This document shows positions 16,446 to 26,127 of a stretch of DNA of 64,000 bases, piece by piece. A model generated the notes under the pieces. That model did not search any database and was not told the origin of the DNA. It was given only the letters and a program-made list of their open reading frames with translations. The stretch comes from Geobacter sp. UBA5735 (GTDB lineage: Bacteria > Desulfobacterota > Desulfuromonadia > Geobacterales > Geobacteraceae). Where the stretch lies: the NCBI GenBank assembly GCA_002419385.1, contig DIFZ01000062.1:1-64000 (forward strand). The letters run 5' to 3'. The position numbers and the translations under genes are program-made. The stretch's first letter is position 1; the number at the start of each line of letters is the position of its first letter.

Positions 16446-17438
16446 CTATGCCCCTCCCCAAAAAGATACCACCGCGCCGATGCCCGGCTTGTGGCGCAGC
16501 TGCGGATAGCTTGACAGAAGACGTTTCAGCGCCGTGAAATCCCGTTTCCGGTACAGGAGCTCGGCCTGGAACGGCACGCTCTTGCCCGGGGCCGCGCCCA
16601 GGGCAAGAGCCCTGTCGAAGGCCCGTTCCGCACCGTCCGCATCGCCACGCAGGAGCAGGATCCTGCCCACCAGCATTGCCATGGGGTGACTGGGCCCTCT
16701 GAGCTCTTCATTCAACCACGCATAGTGGAGTGACTGGTCCAGGCAGAACTCCTTCAGTTCGTCCCTGACCAGCTCATTGTAGATGAATTCCCAGTAGGAA
16801 AAGGCGAGCCTGCCGCAGATCTCCCCCTTTTCGCTGTCGTCACCGGCGTTCTTCAGCTCCTGGAGCATGCGGCTGATGGCGGCGCTGATGTTCTTTTCCC
16901 TCTTGTCGAAGATGTTGAACGCAACGAGGCGGATCTCGTCATCGCTGTCGCCGGTGGCCATCTGCAGCAGACGGCTCCCCTGCTGCCCGGGAACGGCCCC
17001 GGCAGCCATGAGCGCCTCGATCTTCACCTGCCGGGAGATGGATTCGTCCTTGAGGCGCGACCAGGCTCCGCCTTCCCCCATGGTGACCGGCTTGACCCCC
17101 TCGACAGCGGTGAAGGGAAGCCGCGGGATGATGAAGAATTCGGGACGCACCCGCTTCTTGCCCGCAACCCTGAAGTAGATCAGGATGAGTATCATGCCCA
17201 GGATGCCCAAAAGGGGCATGAAGAAGATGAAGGAAAAGAACAGCAGTCCCTGGCTCCTCCTGTCCAGGTAACCCGGCGGAAGGCTGATGGGAAGCGTCAG
17301 GGCAAAGCAGAGGCTGGCCAGAAGGTGCACGATGAAGGCCGCCGTGAACACCGGCCAGCCCGCGCCCGGCAGGAACAGCGCGCCAAGGCTGGCCAGCTCA
17401 CTCAGCAGCGTGTAGAACGGAAACTTGAGATTGGCCAT
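16446..17438 (-). CDS. pelE: PelE, inner-membrane Pel synthase component
   Basis: A 330-residue protein with three or so hydrophobic segments in the first 95 residues, followed by a cytosolic region of helical repeats (TPR-like, about 140-320). This matches PelE, which in Pseudomonas bridges the membrane complex and PelF. The ATG at 17438 has GGAGGGG six bases upstream and lies 41 nt inside the end of pelD, so translation is likely coupled. Assignment rests on architecture and position. Confidence 0.85.
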   Translation of the reverse strand: MANLKFPFYTLLSELASLGALFLPGAGWPVFTAAFIVHLLASLCFALTLPISLPPGYLDRRSQGLLFFSFIFFMPLLGILGMILILIYFRVAGKKRVRPEFFIIPRLPFTAVEGVKPVTMGEGGAWSRLKDESISRQVKIEALMAAGAVPGQQGSRLLQMATGDSDDEIRLVAFNIFDKREKNISAAISRMLQELKNAGDDSEKGEICGRLAFSYWEFIYNELVRDELKEFCLDQSLHYAWLNEELRGPSHPMAMLVGRILLLRGDADGAERAFDRALALGAAPGKSVPFQAELLYRKRDFTALKRLLSSYPQLRHKPGIGAVVSFWGGA

Positions 17439-18759
17439 CTATCCCCTCCAGCTTGAGCAGTTCGCGCAGGTGCCCCACGGGGGAAACGGTCGGCACGATC
17501 TGCAGCAGGCGCGAAGTAATGAGTTCGTCTCCCAGCCGTATGCCGAACCTGGTGCGGACGAATTTCCCGACACGGGTCAGGTATCCCTCCCCGCCGGTGA
17601 CGTTGGAAAACGGCATGAGCGTTATGAGCAGGATGCCCTGGGGAGTCGACAGGCGCCACACATGGTCCAGGCCGCGCTGCTTCTTCTCCATGGTGAGCGC
17701 CATCTCTTCCTGCCGGGGGTTGGGATTCACCCGCAGCAGGCCGAGGGTGCTTTCGATGCCCAGCTCCCAGTTCAGGCGGTGCATCTTTATCAGTTCCGAG
17801 GCGAATAGCGGCGGACATGCCGGGAACACCTCCAGGATTTCGGCCGCCTTGACCGTCGCGGAGGCATGTTCCACGCAATAGGAGAGGAGAACCCCCAGTA
17901 TCTGCAGGGTCTCCCGCTGCAGGGCGAGGAAAGGCATCTCCGAAACCAGCAGGACCGCCAGCAGATCCCCGGAACTGCTGCGCATGGGGGATGCGACCAG
18001 GTAGCTGCTCCGCTGCTCCGGCGCCATCCGCTCCACGGACTGGTAGGCGGTGCTGTCCGACTCCATGGCGGCACGGAGCAGGAGATCGTCCGGGTCGTAG
18101 GGAGCCCCCTTGCCGCAGGAGGCAACCGGAGCGGTGGATAGCCTGCCGTTGTCGACCAGATAGATGGCGGCGCTGTCAAGGCTGCAGTAATGGGAAAGTA
18201 TGGACAACAGCTCTGCGGCCACCTCGCTGTCGAACTCTCCGCCATGCCGCATGAGGAACAGCCGCATGTCCACCATTGCCTGGCGCAGGGTCAACGGCTT
18301 GCTGATCAGGTTCTGCTCCAGCCGGTCATGGGAGAGCCTGACCATGAAATAGGCACGGGAAATCTGCTGCGCCCGTTCCAGGGCATGCTCGCTGAGCATG
18401 TCCGCCCGTTTCAGCCTTTTGCGCCAGACAGAGCCGAACTGTCCGCAGATCATGGTGAGAAGCAGCCCGCCGAGCATATGGTCCAGGGGAAAGGGGTAGG
18501 GCAGCCTGCCCGTCCGGTTCGCCACGAACATGAGCAGGGCGATGATCGACACCGACGCGAGGCCCGGGCCCATACCGTAACGCAGGGCAGCCAGGATCGG
18601 GGCGAACCAGAGCCACGGAAAACGGGAGGTGACCAGGAACGGATCGTCCCCGTTGAAGTAATATCCCCCTGCCAGGACCAGGAACGTTATGGCTATGGTT
18701 TCGAGCCACTGCACCACCCACGGGGGGATCCTTCGGATCGATCGCATCATGGCTTTCAT
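17398..18759 (-). CDS. pelD: PelD, c-di-GMP receptor of the Pel machinery
   Basis: A 453-residue protein: about four N-terminal membrane segments (20-105), a short coiled region, a GAF domain (about 165-300) and a degenerate GGDEF domain. The RxxD inhibitory-site motif is present as R362-G-L-D365; the GGDEF active-site residues are absent. In characterised PelD, c-di-GMP binding at this site is required for Pel synthesis, so polymer output here is probably controlled after translation. It overlaps pelC by ATGA. Confidence 0.92.
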   Translation of the reverse strand: MKAMMRSIRRIPPWVVQWLETIAITFLVLAGGYYFNGDDPFLVTSRFPWLWFAPILAALRYGMGPGLASVSIIALLMFVANRTGRLPYPFPLDHMLGGLLLTMICGQFGSVWRKRLKRADMLSEHALERAQQISRAYFMVRLSHDRLEQNLISKPLTLRQAMVDMRLFLMRHGGEFDSEVAAELLSILSHYCSLDSAAIYLVDNGRLSTAPVASCGKGAPYDPDDLLLRAAMESDSTAYQSVERMAPEQRSSYLVASPMRSSSGDLLAVLLVSEMPFLALQRETLQILGVLLSYCVEHASATVKAAEILEVFPACPPLFASELIKMHRLNWELGIESTLGLLRVNPNPRQEEMALTMEKKQRGLDHVWRLSTPQGILLITLMPFSNVTGGEGYLTRVGKFVRTRFGIRLGDELITSRLLQIVPTVSPVGHLRELLKLEGIDGQSQVSVLHAAE

Positions 18760-19280
18760 TTTACGCGCATGGTTTCCAGCAAACGGTCGATGACCTGCTG
18801 CGCAACCGCGCTGACGGCTCCCCTGCTCCAGCCGCTCTTTGATCCCGTGCCGCTCCAGACGACCTTTCCTTCGGGCAGCGCATAGACCTGGAGCGTTACC
18901 CCGACCACCGGTTCGCCGTCAAGCCCCACCTTGTAGCGCCATTCATTCACCGTACCGGTTACCGCATAGCGGTACTTGTTTTTGCGCGCCCATTCCAGCG
19001 CTTCCTTCTGGCGTTCCCCTTTCCTGCCGACGGAGATCTCGTCTTCCCTGGCCTCACGCGGCGACTCGGCAAGGTTCTTCACGCCGCGCGCATAGAGGAG
19101 GGAAGCGGTGATCGATTCGGCCCTTTCCGCGGCATAAGGGGTCTCCGTATTGTTGACGAACGGCAGCATGACCCATCCCTCGGCAAACGAGACCGGTTCA
19201 TAGGCCCCCTCGTGGATGGTCACGCACGCGGCGAGAAGGGACAGCATCCCGCAGACCATGGCAGCTCTCAGAAATTTCAT
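18756..19280 (-). CDS. pelC: PelC, outer-membrane lipoprotein of Pel export
   Basis: A 174-residue protein. I chose ATG 19280 (MKFLRAAMVC), with AAAGGGGA upstream, because it begins a lipoprotein signal with lipobox LAAC (Cys19). The body matches PelC: YAVTGTVNEWRYKVGLDGEPVVGVTLQVY is a recognisable stretch. In Pseudomonas PelC forms a periplasmic dodecameric ring under the PelB porin. The stop overlaps pelD by ATGA. Confidence 0.9.
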   Translation of the reverse strand: MKFLRAAMVCGMLSLLAACVTIHEGAYEPVSFAEGWVMLPFVNNTETPYAAERAESITASLLYARGVKNLAESPREAREDEISVGRKGERQKEALEWARKNKYRYAVTGTVNEWRYKVGLDGEPVVGVTLQVYALPEGKVVWSGTGSKSGWSRGAVSAVAQQVIDRLLETMRVK

Positions 19281-19351
19281 ATGAATCCCCTTTCTGTTCA
19301 ATTCAATTCTAATCGGTCGCCCGCAACGGGAAACGATCATTCAAGAGATAT

Positions 19352-19410
19352 GTAGGGGCAGGCCCCCGTGCCTGCCCAAACCAAGGGCACCCACAGGGGG
19401 GTGCCCCTAC
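19352..19410. repeat. REP-like palindrome with two inner hairpins
   Basis: An outer stem GTAGGGGCA (19352-19360) pairs with TGCCCCTAC (19402-19410). Inside are two hairpins: GGGCAGG/CCTGCCC on the left and GGGCACC/GGTGCCC on the right. Together they can fold as a three-way junction. It lies between pelB and pelC in the operon. A smaller 7-bp stem follows at 19422-19442. It may stabilise or attenuate the pel transcript, or be a REP/MITE-type element. Confidence 0.65.
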
Positions 19411-19447
19411 AAATCCCCCGTATTCTCTTCTTTGGAGAGAATTATGT

Positions 19448-22276
19448 CTAATTAAAAAAATACTTGTACCCCATCTCGGCAACGCCGCTCAAATCCTCCG
19501 ACGACGAAGTCCCCCGGGAAAGGGAGAACTGGAACCAGAGCGAATCGCAGCCGAAAACCGGGCCGTGGGTCCCCAGGCCGAAATCGAAGCCGACCCCGGA
19601 GTCGGTCCGCCACGAAACCGAGGTGCTCCCGAACGGCTTCCAGTTCTGCGAGTAGACGTCCCGGTACCCCTGGCCGAAATCGGCGCCGATCCCCACCTGG
19701 AAATAGGAATCGGGCACAAAGAATGAAGCGTCCCCGGCTGAGCCCGGGGGTACCAGCTCCAGGATGTCGCCCCGGGGCACCCTGTCCCGCGAATAATCGT
19801 AGTATCCCGTGAAAGCACGAACCGAGAAATCGGGATACGAAAACGTCAGCCTGTGGGATACATCCAGCGTAGCGGTCCAGCCGCTCCCGAGCAGATTTCT
19901 GGACTGGTCCCGCAGTACAACGTGGGAGAAGCCGGTCTGGATAGTGTCGCGCACGGTCGGAGAGTAACTGAAGCGAATGGCTCCGAAGTCCTTCACCCCA
20001 CCTATGATCAGCGGAATCGACTCGTCAGCCGGCGCGGAGTAACCGAAGTCACCTCTGACCTGCAAGCGGGGGAACAGCTGGTACGATGCGCTGGCGCCGA
20101 AGGTGATCACGTCGTCCAGTGCCGAGCGCCACCCCAGTGCAAAATCGGCAGTTCCTTTGTGGAACAGGGCAGCTATCCCCGCCCGTGCCCGCGTGTCACC
20201 GGCAGGATAGTCCGCCAGCACATCATCCTTCAGAGACGAATTCATCGTGTGCGAAAAGCCCGCGGTCAGGTTGAAACGCCGCGTAAGGGGCAGGGACATG
20301 TCGAACCAGTTCTCCAGGCCGCCGATGCCGCCGCGATCCAGCAAGCGAAGCCCATACGCCGCGAACGACGGATGGCGGGAATAGATCTCCCGCACCTGCT
20401 CGTACAGCAGGTATTCATCGGGGTTGGTCCAGCTCCTTTGCCAGGTCATTTCCTCGCTGAGAGGAGGGGAACCGGTCCTCTGCGCCGCTTCAACGGCGTC
20501 CCGGTAGGGCAGGTGGTCGGGCTTTTCCGCCAGCAACGCGGCCATTCTGTCCCGGTCGTTTTCTTCCAGGGCGAGTCCCAGCTCCACCCACGCCGGCTTT
20601 TTGCCGTTGGCAGCGTACGTGCGCACCAGCCACCAGCGGGCGAAGTCGTTCCGTTCCGTGGAGAGCGCCCAGGCTGCCACAAGTTCTTTGGTTTCGGGAT
20701 CGGAGCTGCCCCGTATGACTTTCGCCATCAGGGCGTCAAGCCGGTCTCCCTTCTGCAGTTGCAGCAGGAACCTGGCAAGGTCCGCCCTGCTCCGCTCCGT
20801 GGCGGAAGGGGACGACTCCAGCCCCTTCGTGCCCGCCTGCAGCACGCGCAGGCCGCGCATCCTTTCGCTGAAAGCCTCCTGGGCAAGGTTGTTCTGTTCG
20901 AGGACGTCGCCGTAGGCCAACGACCACAGGGGGTCGCCTTTTCGTGCCGGATACCGCTCCCGGAAGAGCGTCAGGGCAGTGCCGTAATCGCCCAGGTACA
21001 CATGCGCCGCTCCCAGGGCGTCGGCCAGCTGCGGCGTCCGTTCCGCCATCTCCGGCCACTTCCGGACCGCGTCCTTCACGTCCCCGGACCTGTCAAGGTC
21101 CAGCAGGAGCCAGATATACCCTGCGCGCAGATTCCCGTCGCCGGGCTCCAGCCGTAGCGCCTGGCGGTAGGAAGAGACCGATTCGTCCACCCGGCCCAGG
21201 TGGCCGAAGACCCGGGCACGCAAAACCCAATATCTGCTCGTTCGTTCCAGCTGAACCCGCTCGCCCGCCCCCATGCCGCTGAGGAACCGCTCCAGCTCCT
21301 GCCACTTCCCCTGCTGTTCGCCCAGGTCGGCGACCTCGTTGAAAAAGGCCGGGCTGCCGAAGCGCCCACACGCTTCCCGTGCCACGCCAAAGGCTTCCCC
21401 GGGATTCGATTCCCGCATGACGAAAATCATGCGCCGGTAATCTTCTTCACCCGGCTTTCCCATGCGCACCCGTTTCCGCGCCGCGGAAACCGCGCAGTCC
21501 ATATCCTGCATTCTCCAGCACAGGTCTCCCGTTACCGCCAGATACTCGGGATCTTCCGCCGCGGAGGTGTCCAGCCCGCCTTTCAGTGACCGGTACGCTC
21601 CTTCCAGGTCGCCGGTCCCGTACTGGAGCGTAGCGAGATGGAGCAGCGACCTTGAGGAATGGCGGTAGTTCCGTCCGTATTCCAGCAACGCGCGGATAGC
21701 CTTTTCCGGTGAGCCGTCGGCTTCATACAGCCGCGGCAATTCTTCGAGAGCGTACCTGCCGTGCGCTCCCCCCCGCAACTTCTCCAGCACCGCGATTGCT
21801 TCGCCGTTTTCACCCATGGACTCGGCTGCGGCGACAAAGGCACGCGCCGCATCGATGTCACTGCCCTTCTGCAGCCGTCTTTTCAGGAGATCCATGGTGG
21901 TGCGGAAATCGCGCAACCCTTCGGCAAGATTCAAGGCGCGGTCGCCGGCCTCGCGATCACCGGTCGTCATGGCCAGGTGCGACCAGTGTTTCAGCGCCGT
22001 TGCCGGCTCGCCCGACCATTCGGCGCACTGGGCCGCCCTTCTGCGCCACACAGTGTCGCCGGGCCGCTGCCTCAGGGCGCTTTCCGCAAGCTTCAAACCG
22101 TCGGCCGGATTCCTGTTCATGAGAAACACCTGGTAGCCGGTCTCGTATAATTCCGCATCAAAAGGGACGATCCCGGGGGACTGATCGGCTGAAGCACCAG
22201 CTGGCGCTAACGCGATGAGCATAATCACGAACAAAGAGGCGAACACTCCATGACGGCATGGGATCATCCGTTTCAT
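19448..22276 (-). CDS. pelB: PelB C-terminal part: TPR scaffold and outer-membrane porin
   Basis: A 942-residue protein with a signal sequence (MKRMIPCRHGVFASLF... to about residue 30), then a long run of TPR-type helical repeats (about 35-620). The end is a beta-barrel region (about 640-942) with alternating aromatic strands, ending in Phe-Asn. This matches the periplasmic and outer-membrane parts of PelB, the Pel export channel. It lacks the N-terminal membrane helix of long PelB proteins; that part is encoded by the upstream gene at 22273-23064, which overlaps it by ATGA. Confidence 0.85.
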   Translation of the reverse strand: MKRMIPCRHGVFASLFVIMLIALAPAGASADQSPGIVPFDAELYETGYQVFLMNRNPADGLKLAESALRQRPGDTVWRRRAAQCAEWSGEPATALKHWSHLAMTTGDREAGDRALNLAEGLRDFRTTMDLLKRRLQKGSDIDAARAFVAAAESMGENGEAIAVLEKLRGGAHGRYALEELPRLYEADGSPEKAIRALLEYGRNYRHSSRSLLHLATLQYGTGDLEGAYRSLKGGLDTSAAEDPEYLAVTGDLCWRMQDMDCAVSAARKRVRMGKPGEEDYRRMIFVMRESNPGEAFGVAREACGRFGSPAFFNEVADLGEQQGKWQELERFLSGMGAGERVQLERTSRYWVLRARVFGHLGRVDESVSSYRQALRLEPGDGNLRAGYIWLLLDLDRSGDVKDAVRKWPEMAERTPQLADALGAAHVYLGDYGTALTLFRERYPARKGDPLWSLAYGDVLEQNNLAQEAFSERMRGLRVLQAGTKGLESSPSATERSRADLARFLLQLQKGDRLDALMAKVIRGSSDPETKELVAAWALSTERNDFARWWLVRTYAANGKKPAWVELGLALEENDRDRMAALLAEKPDHLPYRDAVEAAQRTGSPPLSEEMTWQRSWTNPDEYLLYEQVREIYSRHPSFAAYGLRLLDRGGIGGLENWFDMSLPLTRRFNLTAGFSHTMNSSLKDDVLADYPAGDTRARAGIAALFHKGTADFALGWRSALDDVITFGASASYQLFPRLQVRGDFGYSAPADESIPLIIGGVKDFGAIRFSYSPTVRDTIQTGFSHVVLRDQSRNLLGSGWTATLDVSHRLTFSYPDFSVRAFTGYYDYSRDRVPRGDILELVPPGSAGDASFFVPDSYFQVGIGADFGQGYRDVYSQNWKPFGSTSVSWRTDSGVGFDFGLGTHGPVFGCDSLWFQFSLSRGTSSSEDLSGVAEMGYKYFFN

Positions 22277-23064
22277 GCGCCACCATCCTGGTTCCGGCCG
22301 CTGTGCATACCGAGTGCCCTGGAAATGAACCGCTGGGCGATCTCGGGCTTTCCGGCCGCCAGTGCGATTCTCGTCATGAAAAGCAGCGTATCCCTGTCCG
22401 ATTCGAGGCCGGACATATTGGCTTCACCCTCAGACAACGCATCTACTGGCAGATTGCCCGCCTGAAGGGATTTCACTCCTTTCATGAAAAGATCCCTGCG
22501 TTTCGCCACGCTGCCCGCCTCCTTCATGGACCCGAAAAACTCCCTGGCTCTTTCCCGGTAAGAGTCCGGAGTCGTGCCGACTGGTGCCACACTTTGCGCC
22601 TGAGCAAGAAATCCGGGATTGATGGCAGTCAACTCCCGGGCCACCCAGGAACACTCGTCTTCCAGGTAGTTCCTCTCCGCTGCAGTCATGGTGCCGGTTG
22701 ACAAACGACCTTTCAGAGCCCGATAGCGCACCTTGAGATAGCCTTCGCGTTGTTTCCGCCAGGAGCCCTGATGTTCGTCCAGAACTTTCATTGCCCTGAC
22801 GAACTGCTCAGACTCGGTCAGTCCCTCGGCAAGCTTGATGCGCAGGGCACTGTCATATGGCCTGGTGCGCAGGAACGCTTCCCGATAGCTCAAGACGAGC
22901 CGGCTCCTGGCTGGCGACCTCCCCATGGTCTCGATGATCCGCTTTTCCGGAAAGAGCGCAAACAGGAGCAGCAGGAAAAGCAGCACGATGCCGAAGGTAA
23001 GGAACGGGTCCGAGAACCGCTCCCTGGCTTTCGCCCTATTTTCCGCACTCGGCTTTGAGAGCAT
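22273..23064 (-). CDS. PelB N-terminal part encoded separately (membrane-anchored)
   Basis: A 263-residue protein with one membrane helix at about residues 22-41 (FLTFGIVLLFLLLLFALFP) and a helical repeat-like periplasmic domain. Pseudomonas PelB is about 1,190 residues and starts with a membrane helix followed by TPRs. Here that start is a separate gene exactly between pelA and the rest of pelB, overlapping both. I infer a split PelB; sequence similarity to PelB's N-terminus should be confirmed. ATG 23064 has AAGGAG upstream. Confidence 0.65.
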   Translation of the reverse strand: MLSKPSAENRAKARERFSDPFLTFGIVLLFLLLLFALFPEKRIIETMGRSPARSRLVLSYREAFLRTRPYDSALRIKLAEGLTESEQFVRAMKVLDEHQGSWRKQREGYLKVRYRALKGRLSTGTMTAAERNYLEDECSWVARELTAINPGFLAQAQSVAPVGTTPDSYRERAREFFGSMKEAGSVAKRRDLFMKGVKSLQAGNLPVDALSEGEANMSGLESDRDTLLFMTRIALAAGKPEIAQRFISRALGMHSGRNQDGGA

Positions 23065-25786
23065 GTTCTCCTTCTTTCAACCGATAGGTCTGCCTGCCGT
23101 TTCTTGACGAGACGGGAGCAAGCGCCCTGTCCCCCGAATAAAGAGTGCACTGCCCGGCATTTTCAAGGATGAGTTCCAGAGCGGTCTTGCCGGCAAGGGT
23201 GAAGGACATGCCCCGGCCGGTGCGCTCCAGTTTTTTCAGCGTCCCGTTGACTCCGGCAATGTACGGTTTGTCGTCAGCCTTCTTCCGCAGATTGATTTTC
23301 GCCGTCCCGCCCGGACCCAGGTGGATGTAGCGCTCCCCATCATGTTCATTGAAACCTGCGATATTCGCATCGGGTTCAAGGGCGGGATACCCCAGGTCGG
23401 ACGGCATGCGCAGCTCCCGAAGCGCCCCCCCGTTCCTGACCACCACGCCATCGGCTGTGCGCGCCACCACCGTCCGGTTGAAGTCCAGGACCTTTTCCGC
23501 ATACTCCGAAGCGAATATGCTGTTCAGGCGCTGGGCGGCAGCCCAGGCATGGACCTTCTCGAGGGCGGCCAGGGATGCCTGTTTGGTGGCTGAATAGAAA
23601 TGGTAATAGATGTTCACCGGCTTGAGGCGCCTCGGGCTGTCGGTCAATCTGAAGGTTTCCAGCACCCTCCCATACCCCGAGAACCCCCTCGTCCAGAGGT
23701 TGGTGTAGACATTCTCGTTCTGGTTGGGGGCGAAGACCTGGAACCACCCGTCCCGATAGATGCCAAGGGGAGCCACATCGGTCAGGGACCGGTTGGAAGT
23801 GCTGATGGTCGTCTCGCCGCCGTTGAGATTGAGCACGCCTGCCCGGTAGGTCGCAGCAACAGCATCCGCGGGTGGGATGCAGTCGCCCGTCCATTGAAAA
23901 AGCCTGGCCTTTTTCCCCGGCGGCAGCAGCCGCCGGTTGATGTAATCCAGAGACCCTTCTATTTCGTCACGGATGGTCAGGCGATACCCGGGGATCTGCA
24001 GATAGTGCCACGTCACATCCGCGGAATGGGTTGCCTCCAGCCATCTGAAGGGATGGGAAAAGCTGTGGCTCGCGGCTTCAATCCAGGGAAGCAGGAATAT
24101 CTTTCTGGCAAAGGCTTCTAATTCCTGTGAGCGGTCCGGGTACAGGCCGTTGGGCGCCGTGATGCCGGTAATCACGGAAACCGTTGCCGGAATGCGGTAT
24201 CTTTCAAGGATTCTCGTGCGCAACTCCTGTGCCGCATACCCTCCGCCCGGCCATTCGGCGCGGCTCTCGAAACCGTCCCCGTCCACATGGGAAAAAAGCA
24301 GGCGCACACCGTTTTCGGTCGTGGTATCCGGAACAGGGACAAGAGGTAGCCGGAGCGCATCCCGGAAAAATCTGAAGGGATCCACCACCCATGTCCTCCG
24401 GTCGCCCAATTCCGGCCCGATGACAAAGGGATACAGCACATAGCCACCCCAGGGGGCTACACCTGCCGCCTCCGAGACTGCTCCGTTCCGGTCAGCCATC
24501 TTCAGCAGGGCATTCCCGGCCGTCAGAGCCACCGGAGGGAAGTAATCCGGCTGGGGTACGGGCGGTGACTCGAACCCCATGATGCCGCCTTTTTCCAGGA
24601 CCCGGAACGGCGGTTTCGCCGTGCCCATAACCGGCGAAGCGATCCCCATCCAGCCGGGAAGACCGGTAACCGGCATGCCGAAGGACTCGAGAAAAGCCAC
24701 ATTGACACCTTCATGCACGGTTTTCTCGAGCCACTCCCTGAAGCCGGAGTCTGCCGATTTCTCCGAGAAAGGCCAGACGACGACACCGGCGTACCGTCCC
24801 TCCAGAATCATGTCCGGAAGGGGACGACGCATGTCACGCAATTCCACCGTGTACCCCATGTGGTTCAGCGGCATTACCGCAAACCGGTGTATCTTGGAAT
24901 AGATCGGATCAACCGCCTCCCGTCCGTCGTACAGTCCGAGGATCCTGCGGGGGACGACCTCCAGCGAACCCACGCCCAGGCTGGCCAGGTCCTTGTCGGT
25001 CACCCAGGGGATGAAACCCTGCCGCTTGATCTTTTCAGCAATCTCCCGCGCCTGGCTCCGGTTCCCGGGAGGGACGTAATCGATGGCAATGACGGGAATA
25101 CCCCGTTTCCGCACCTGGTTCAGCCTGGTCAGGAGCCAGTCACGGTCGCTGTCCGTAACGTCGTGATAGCCGCCGGATTCGGGGCTGTACCCCTTGTAGA
25201 GGGACTCGGCCGCCACGGCGAAGACCTGGGGACGGACGCGGTCGAGCACCTCGAACCCCCTGTTGAGGATCAGCCGCCCACCAGGCCACCGCTTGTTGAA
25301 TTCCCGGATGATCGCGACGATCCCCTGCTCCATTGCGGCATGGCGTTCCTTTTTCGCGGCCAGCCGGTAGGAATCCAGGGTGTCGAGAAAAAAGCCCCGG
25401 TAACCGGCCGCCCAGAGAGGCGCAACCACCTCATCCAGGAAAAAGCTCTGCCACCCCGGGTCCGAGACGTCCATGATCCTGCTCCCCCAGCCTTTGTTCA
25501 TGCCGATCACCCAGCGGTCCGCGAGCTTCTTTTCGTAGGCGGCGCCGAGGTCGGTTTCCCCCGGGCTCACATAGGCAAAGAGCTCGCTCCCCCTGGCGCC
25601 GTACGACGCGGGTGAAAGTCCGCTTCCGGGATCAACTACAACGATGTCGAATGCCTTGAGTTCATCGGCAGGAGGATTGGTTGCATAGAAGAAAGCCACA
25701 GACGGATCTGCGGAAAAGGAAGAAGCCGCCATCATTACGGACAACAAAGTCAACAGCATGGCAATAGCTGATGTTCTCGAAAACAT
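23036..25786 (-). CDS. pelA: PelA, Pel hydrolase/deacetylase
   Basis: A 916-residue exported protein. ATG at 25786 (MFSRTSAIAM) gives a signal sequence to about residue 26. A GH114-type glycoside hydrolase domain follows (about 30-270; FFLDTLDSYR, VIAIDYVPPG). A middle domain (about 275-480) comes next. The carbohydrate-esterase domain has D502-G-D504 in SHVDGDG and the metal-binding pair H574 and H578 in SHSFSH. The C-terminus is beta-rich. Known PelA cleaves and partly deacetylates Pel in the periplasm. First gene of the operon. Confidence 0.93.
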   Translation of the reverse strand: MFSRTSAIAMLLTLLSVMMAASSFSADPSVAFFYATNPPADELKAFDIVVVDPGSGLSPASYGARGSELFAYVSPGETDLGAAYEKKLADRWVIGMNKGWGSRIMDVSDPGWQSFFLDEVVAPLWAAGYRGFFLDTLDSYRLAAKKERHAAMEQGIVAIIREFNKRWPGGRLILNRGFEVLDRVRPQVFAVAAESLYKGYSPESGGYHDVTDSDRDWLLTRLNQVRKRGIPVIAIDYVPPGNRSQAREIAEKIKRQGFIPWVTDKDLASLGVGSLEVVPRRILGLYDGREAVDPIYSKIHRFAVMPLNHMGYTVELRDMRRPLPDMILEGRYAGVVVWPFSEKSADSGFREWLEKTVHEGVNVAFLESFGMPVTGLPGWMGIASPVMGTAKPPFRVLEKGGIMGFESPPVPQPDYFPPVALTAGNALLKMADRNGAVSEAAGVAPWGGYVLYPFVIGPELGDRRTWVVDPFRFFRDALRLPLVPVPDTTTENGVRLLFSHVDGDGFESRAEWPGGGYAAQELRTRILERYRIPATVSVITGITAPNGLYPDRSQELEAFARKIFLLPWIEAASHSFSHPFRWLEATHSADVTWHYLQIPGYRLTIRDEIEGSLDYINRRLLPPGKKARLFQWTGDCIPPADAVAATYRAGVLNLNGGETTISTSNRSLTDVAPLGIYRDGWFQVFAPNQNENVYTNLWTRGFSGYGRVLETFRLTDSPRRLKPVNIYYHFYSATKQASLAALEKVHAWAAAQRLNSIFASEYAEKVLDFNRTVVARTADGVVVRNGGALRELRMPSDLGYPALEPDANIAGFNEHDGERYIHLGPGGTAKINLRKKADDKPYIAGVNGTLKKLERTGRGMSFTLAGKTALELILENAGQCTLYSGDRALAPVSSRNGRQTYRLKEGEHALKAECGK

Positions 25787-25860
25787 ATGTCCTCTTCTTG
25801 CGTGACAGGGCGTAGTGCTGACTAAATCAAACACAGAAGAAATGTTTCATGTGTATGGTT

Positions 25861-25890
25861 ATTATAGCTGTAAACTAAAATAGCAAGTGA
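25861..25890 (-). promoter_or_regulatory. Possible pel operon promoter
   Basis: On the minus strand a perfect TATAAT (plus positions 25861-25866) lies about 75 nt before pelA. Upstream, ACTTGC or TTCACT (16-19 nt away) is a weak -35, so an activator may be needed. No FleQ-like or sigma-54 motif was recognised. Confidence 0.35.
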
Positions 25891-26075
25891 AGTTTTACCA
25901 ACTTTTTCCGCTTGTTAAAACTTTACTAACCTGCAGTGTAATCATCGTTGCAGGTGCTCACCAGTTGTTGTGCAAACAGCATGAAACTGGCAAGAAAAAA
26001 CACTCCCAAGCGGAACTATCTTTCAAAGCAAGGTTGACGGAGTCGCAAAAATATTATTGCGGATATGAACCCGTC

Positions 26076-26127
26076 ATTCCGGCGACCGCGTGTCGCCGTA
26101 GCTTTAGCGGTGGCGCAAAGCCGGAAT
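26076..26127. repeat. REP-type inverted repeat
   Basis: Outer arms ATTCCGGC and GCCGGAAT (8 bp) with inner arms ACCGC and GCGGT form a cruciform. The CATTCCGGC...GCCGGAATCCAG pattern is a common dispersed intergenic repeat in bacteria. It is not inside an operon. Confidence 0.55.

Noticed and set aside
19853..21157. Long plus-strand ORF (434 codons) inside pelB
   Set aside because: Antisense shadow of pelB in GC-rich DNA; no ribosome-binding site or recognisable domain, and the minus-strand frame carries the TPR/barrel pattern.
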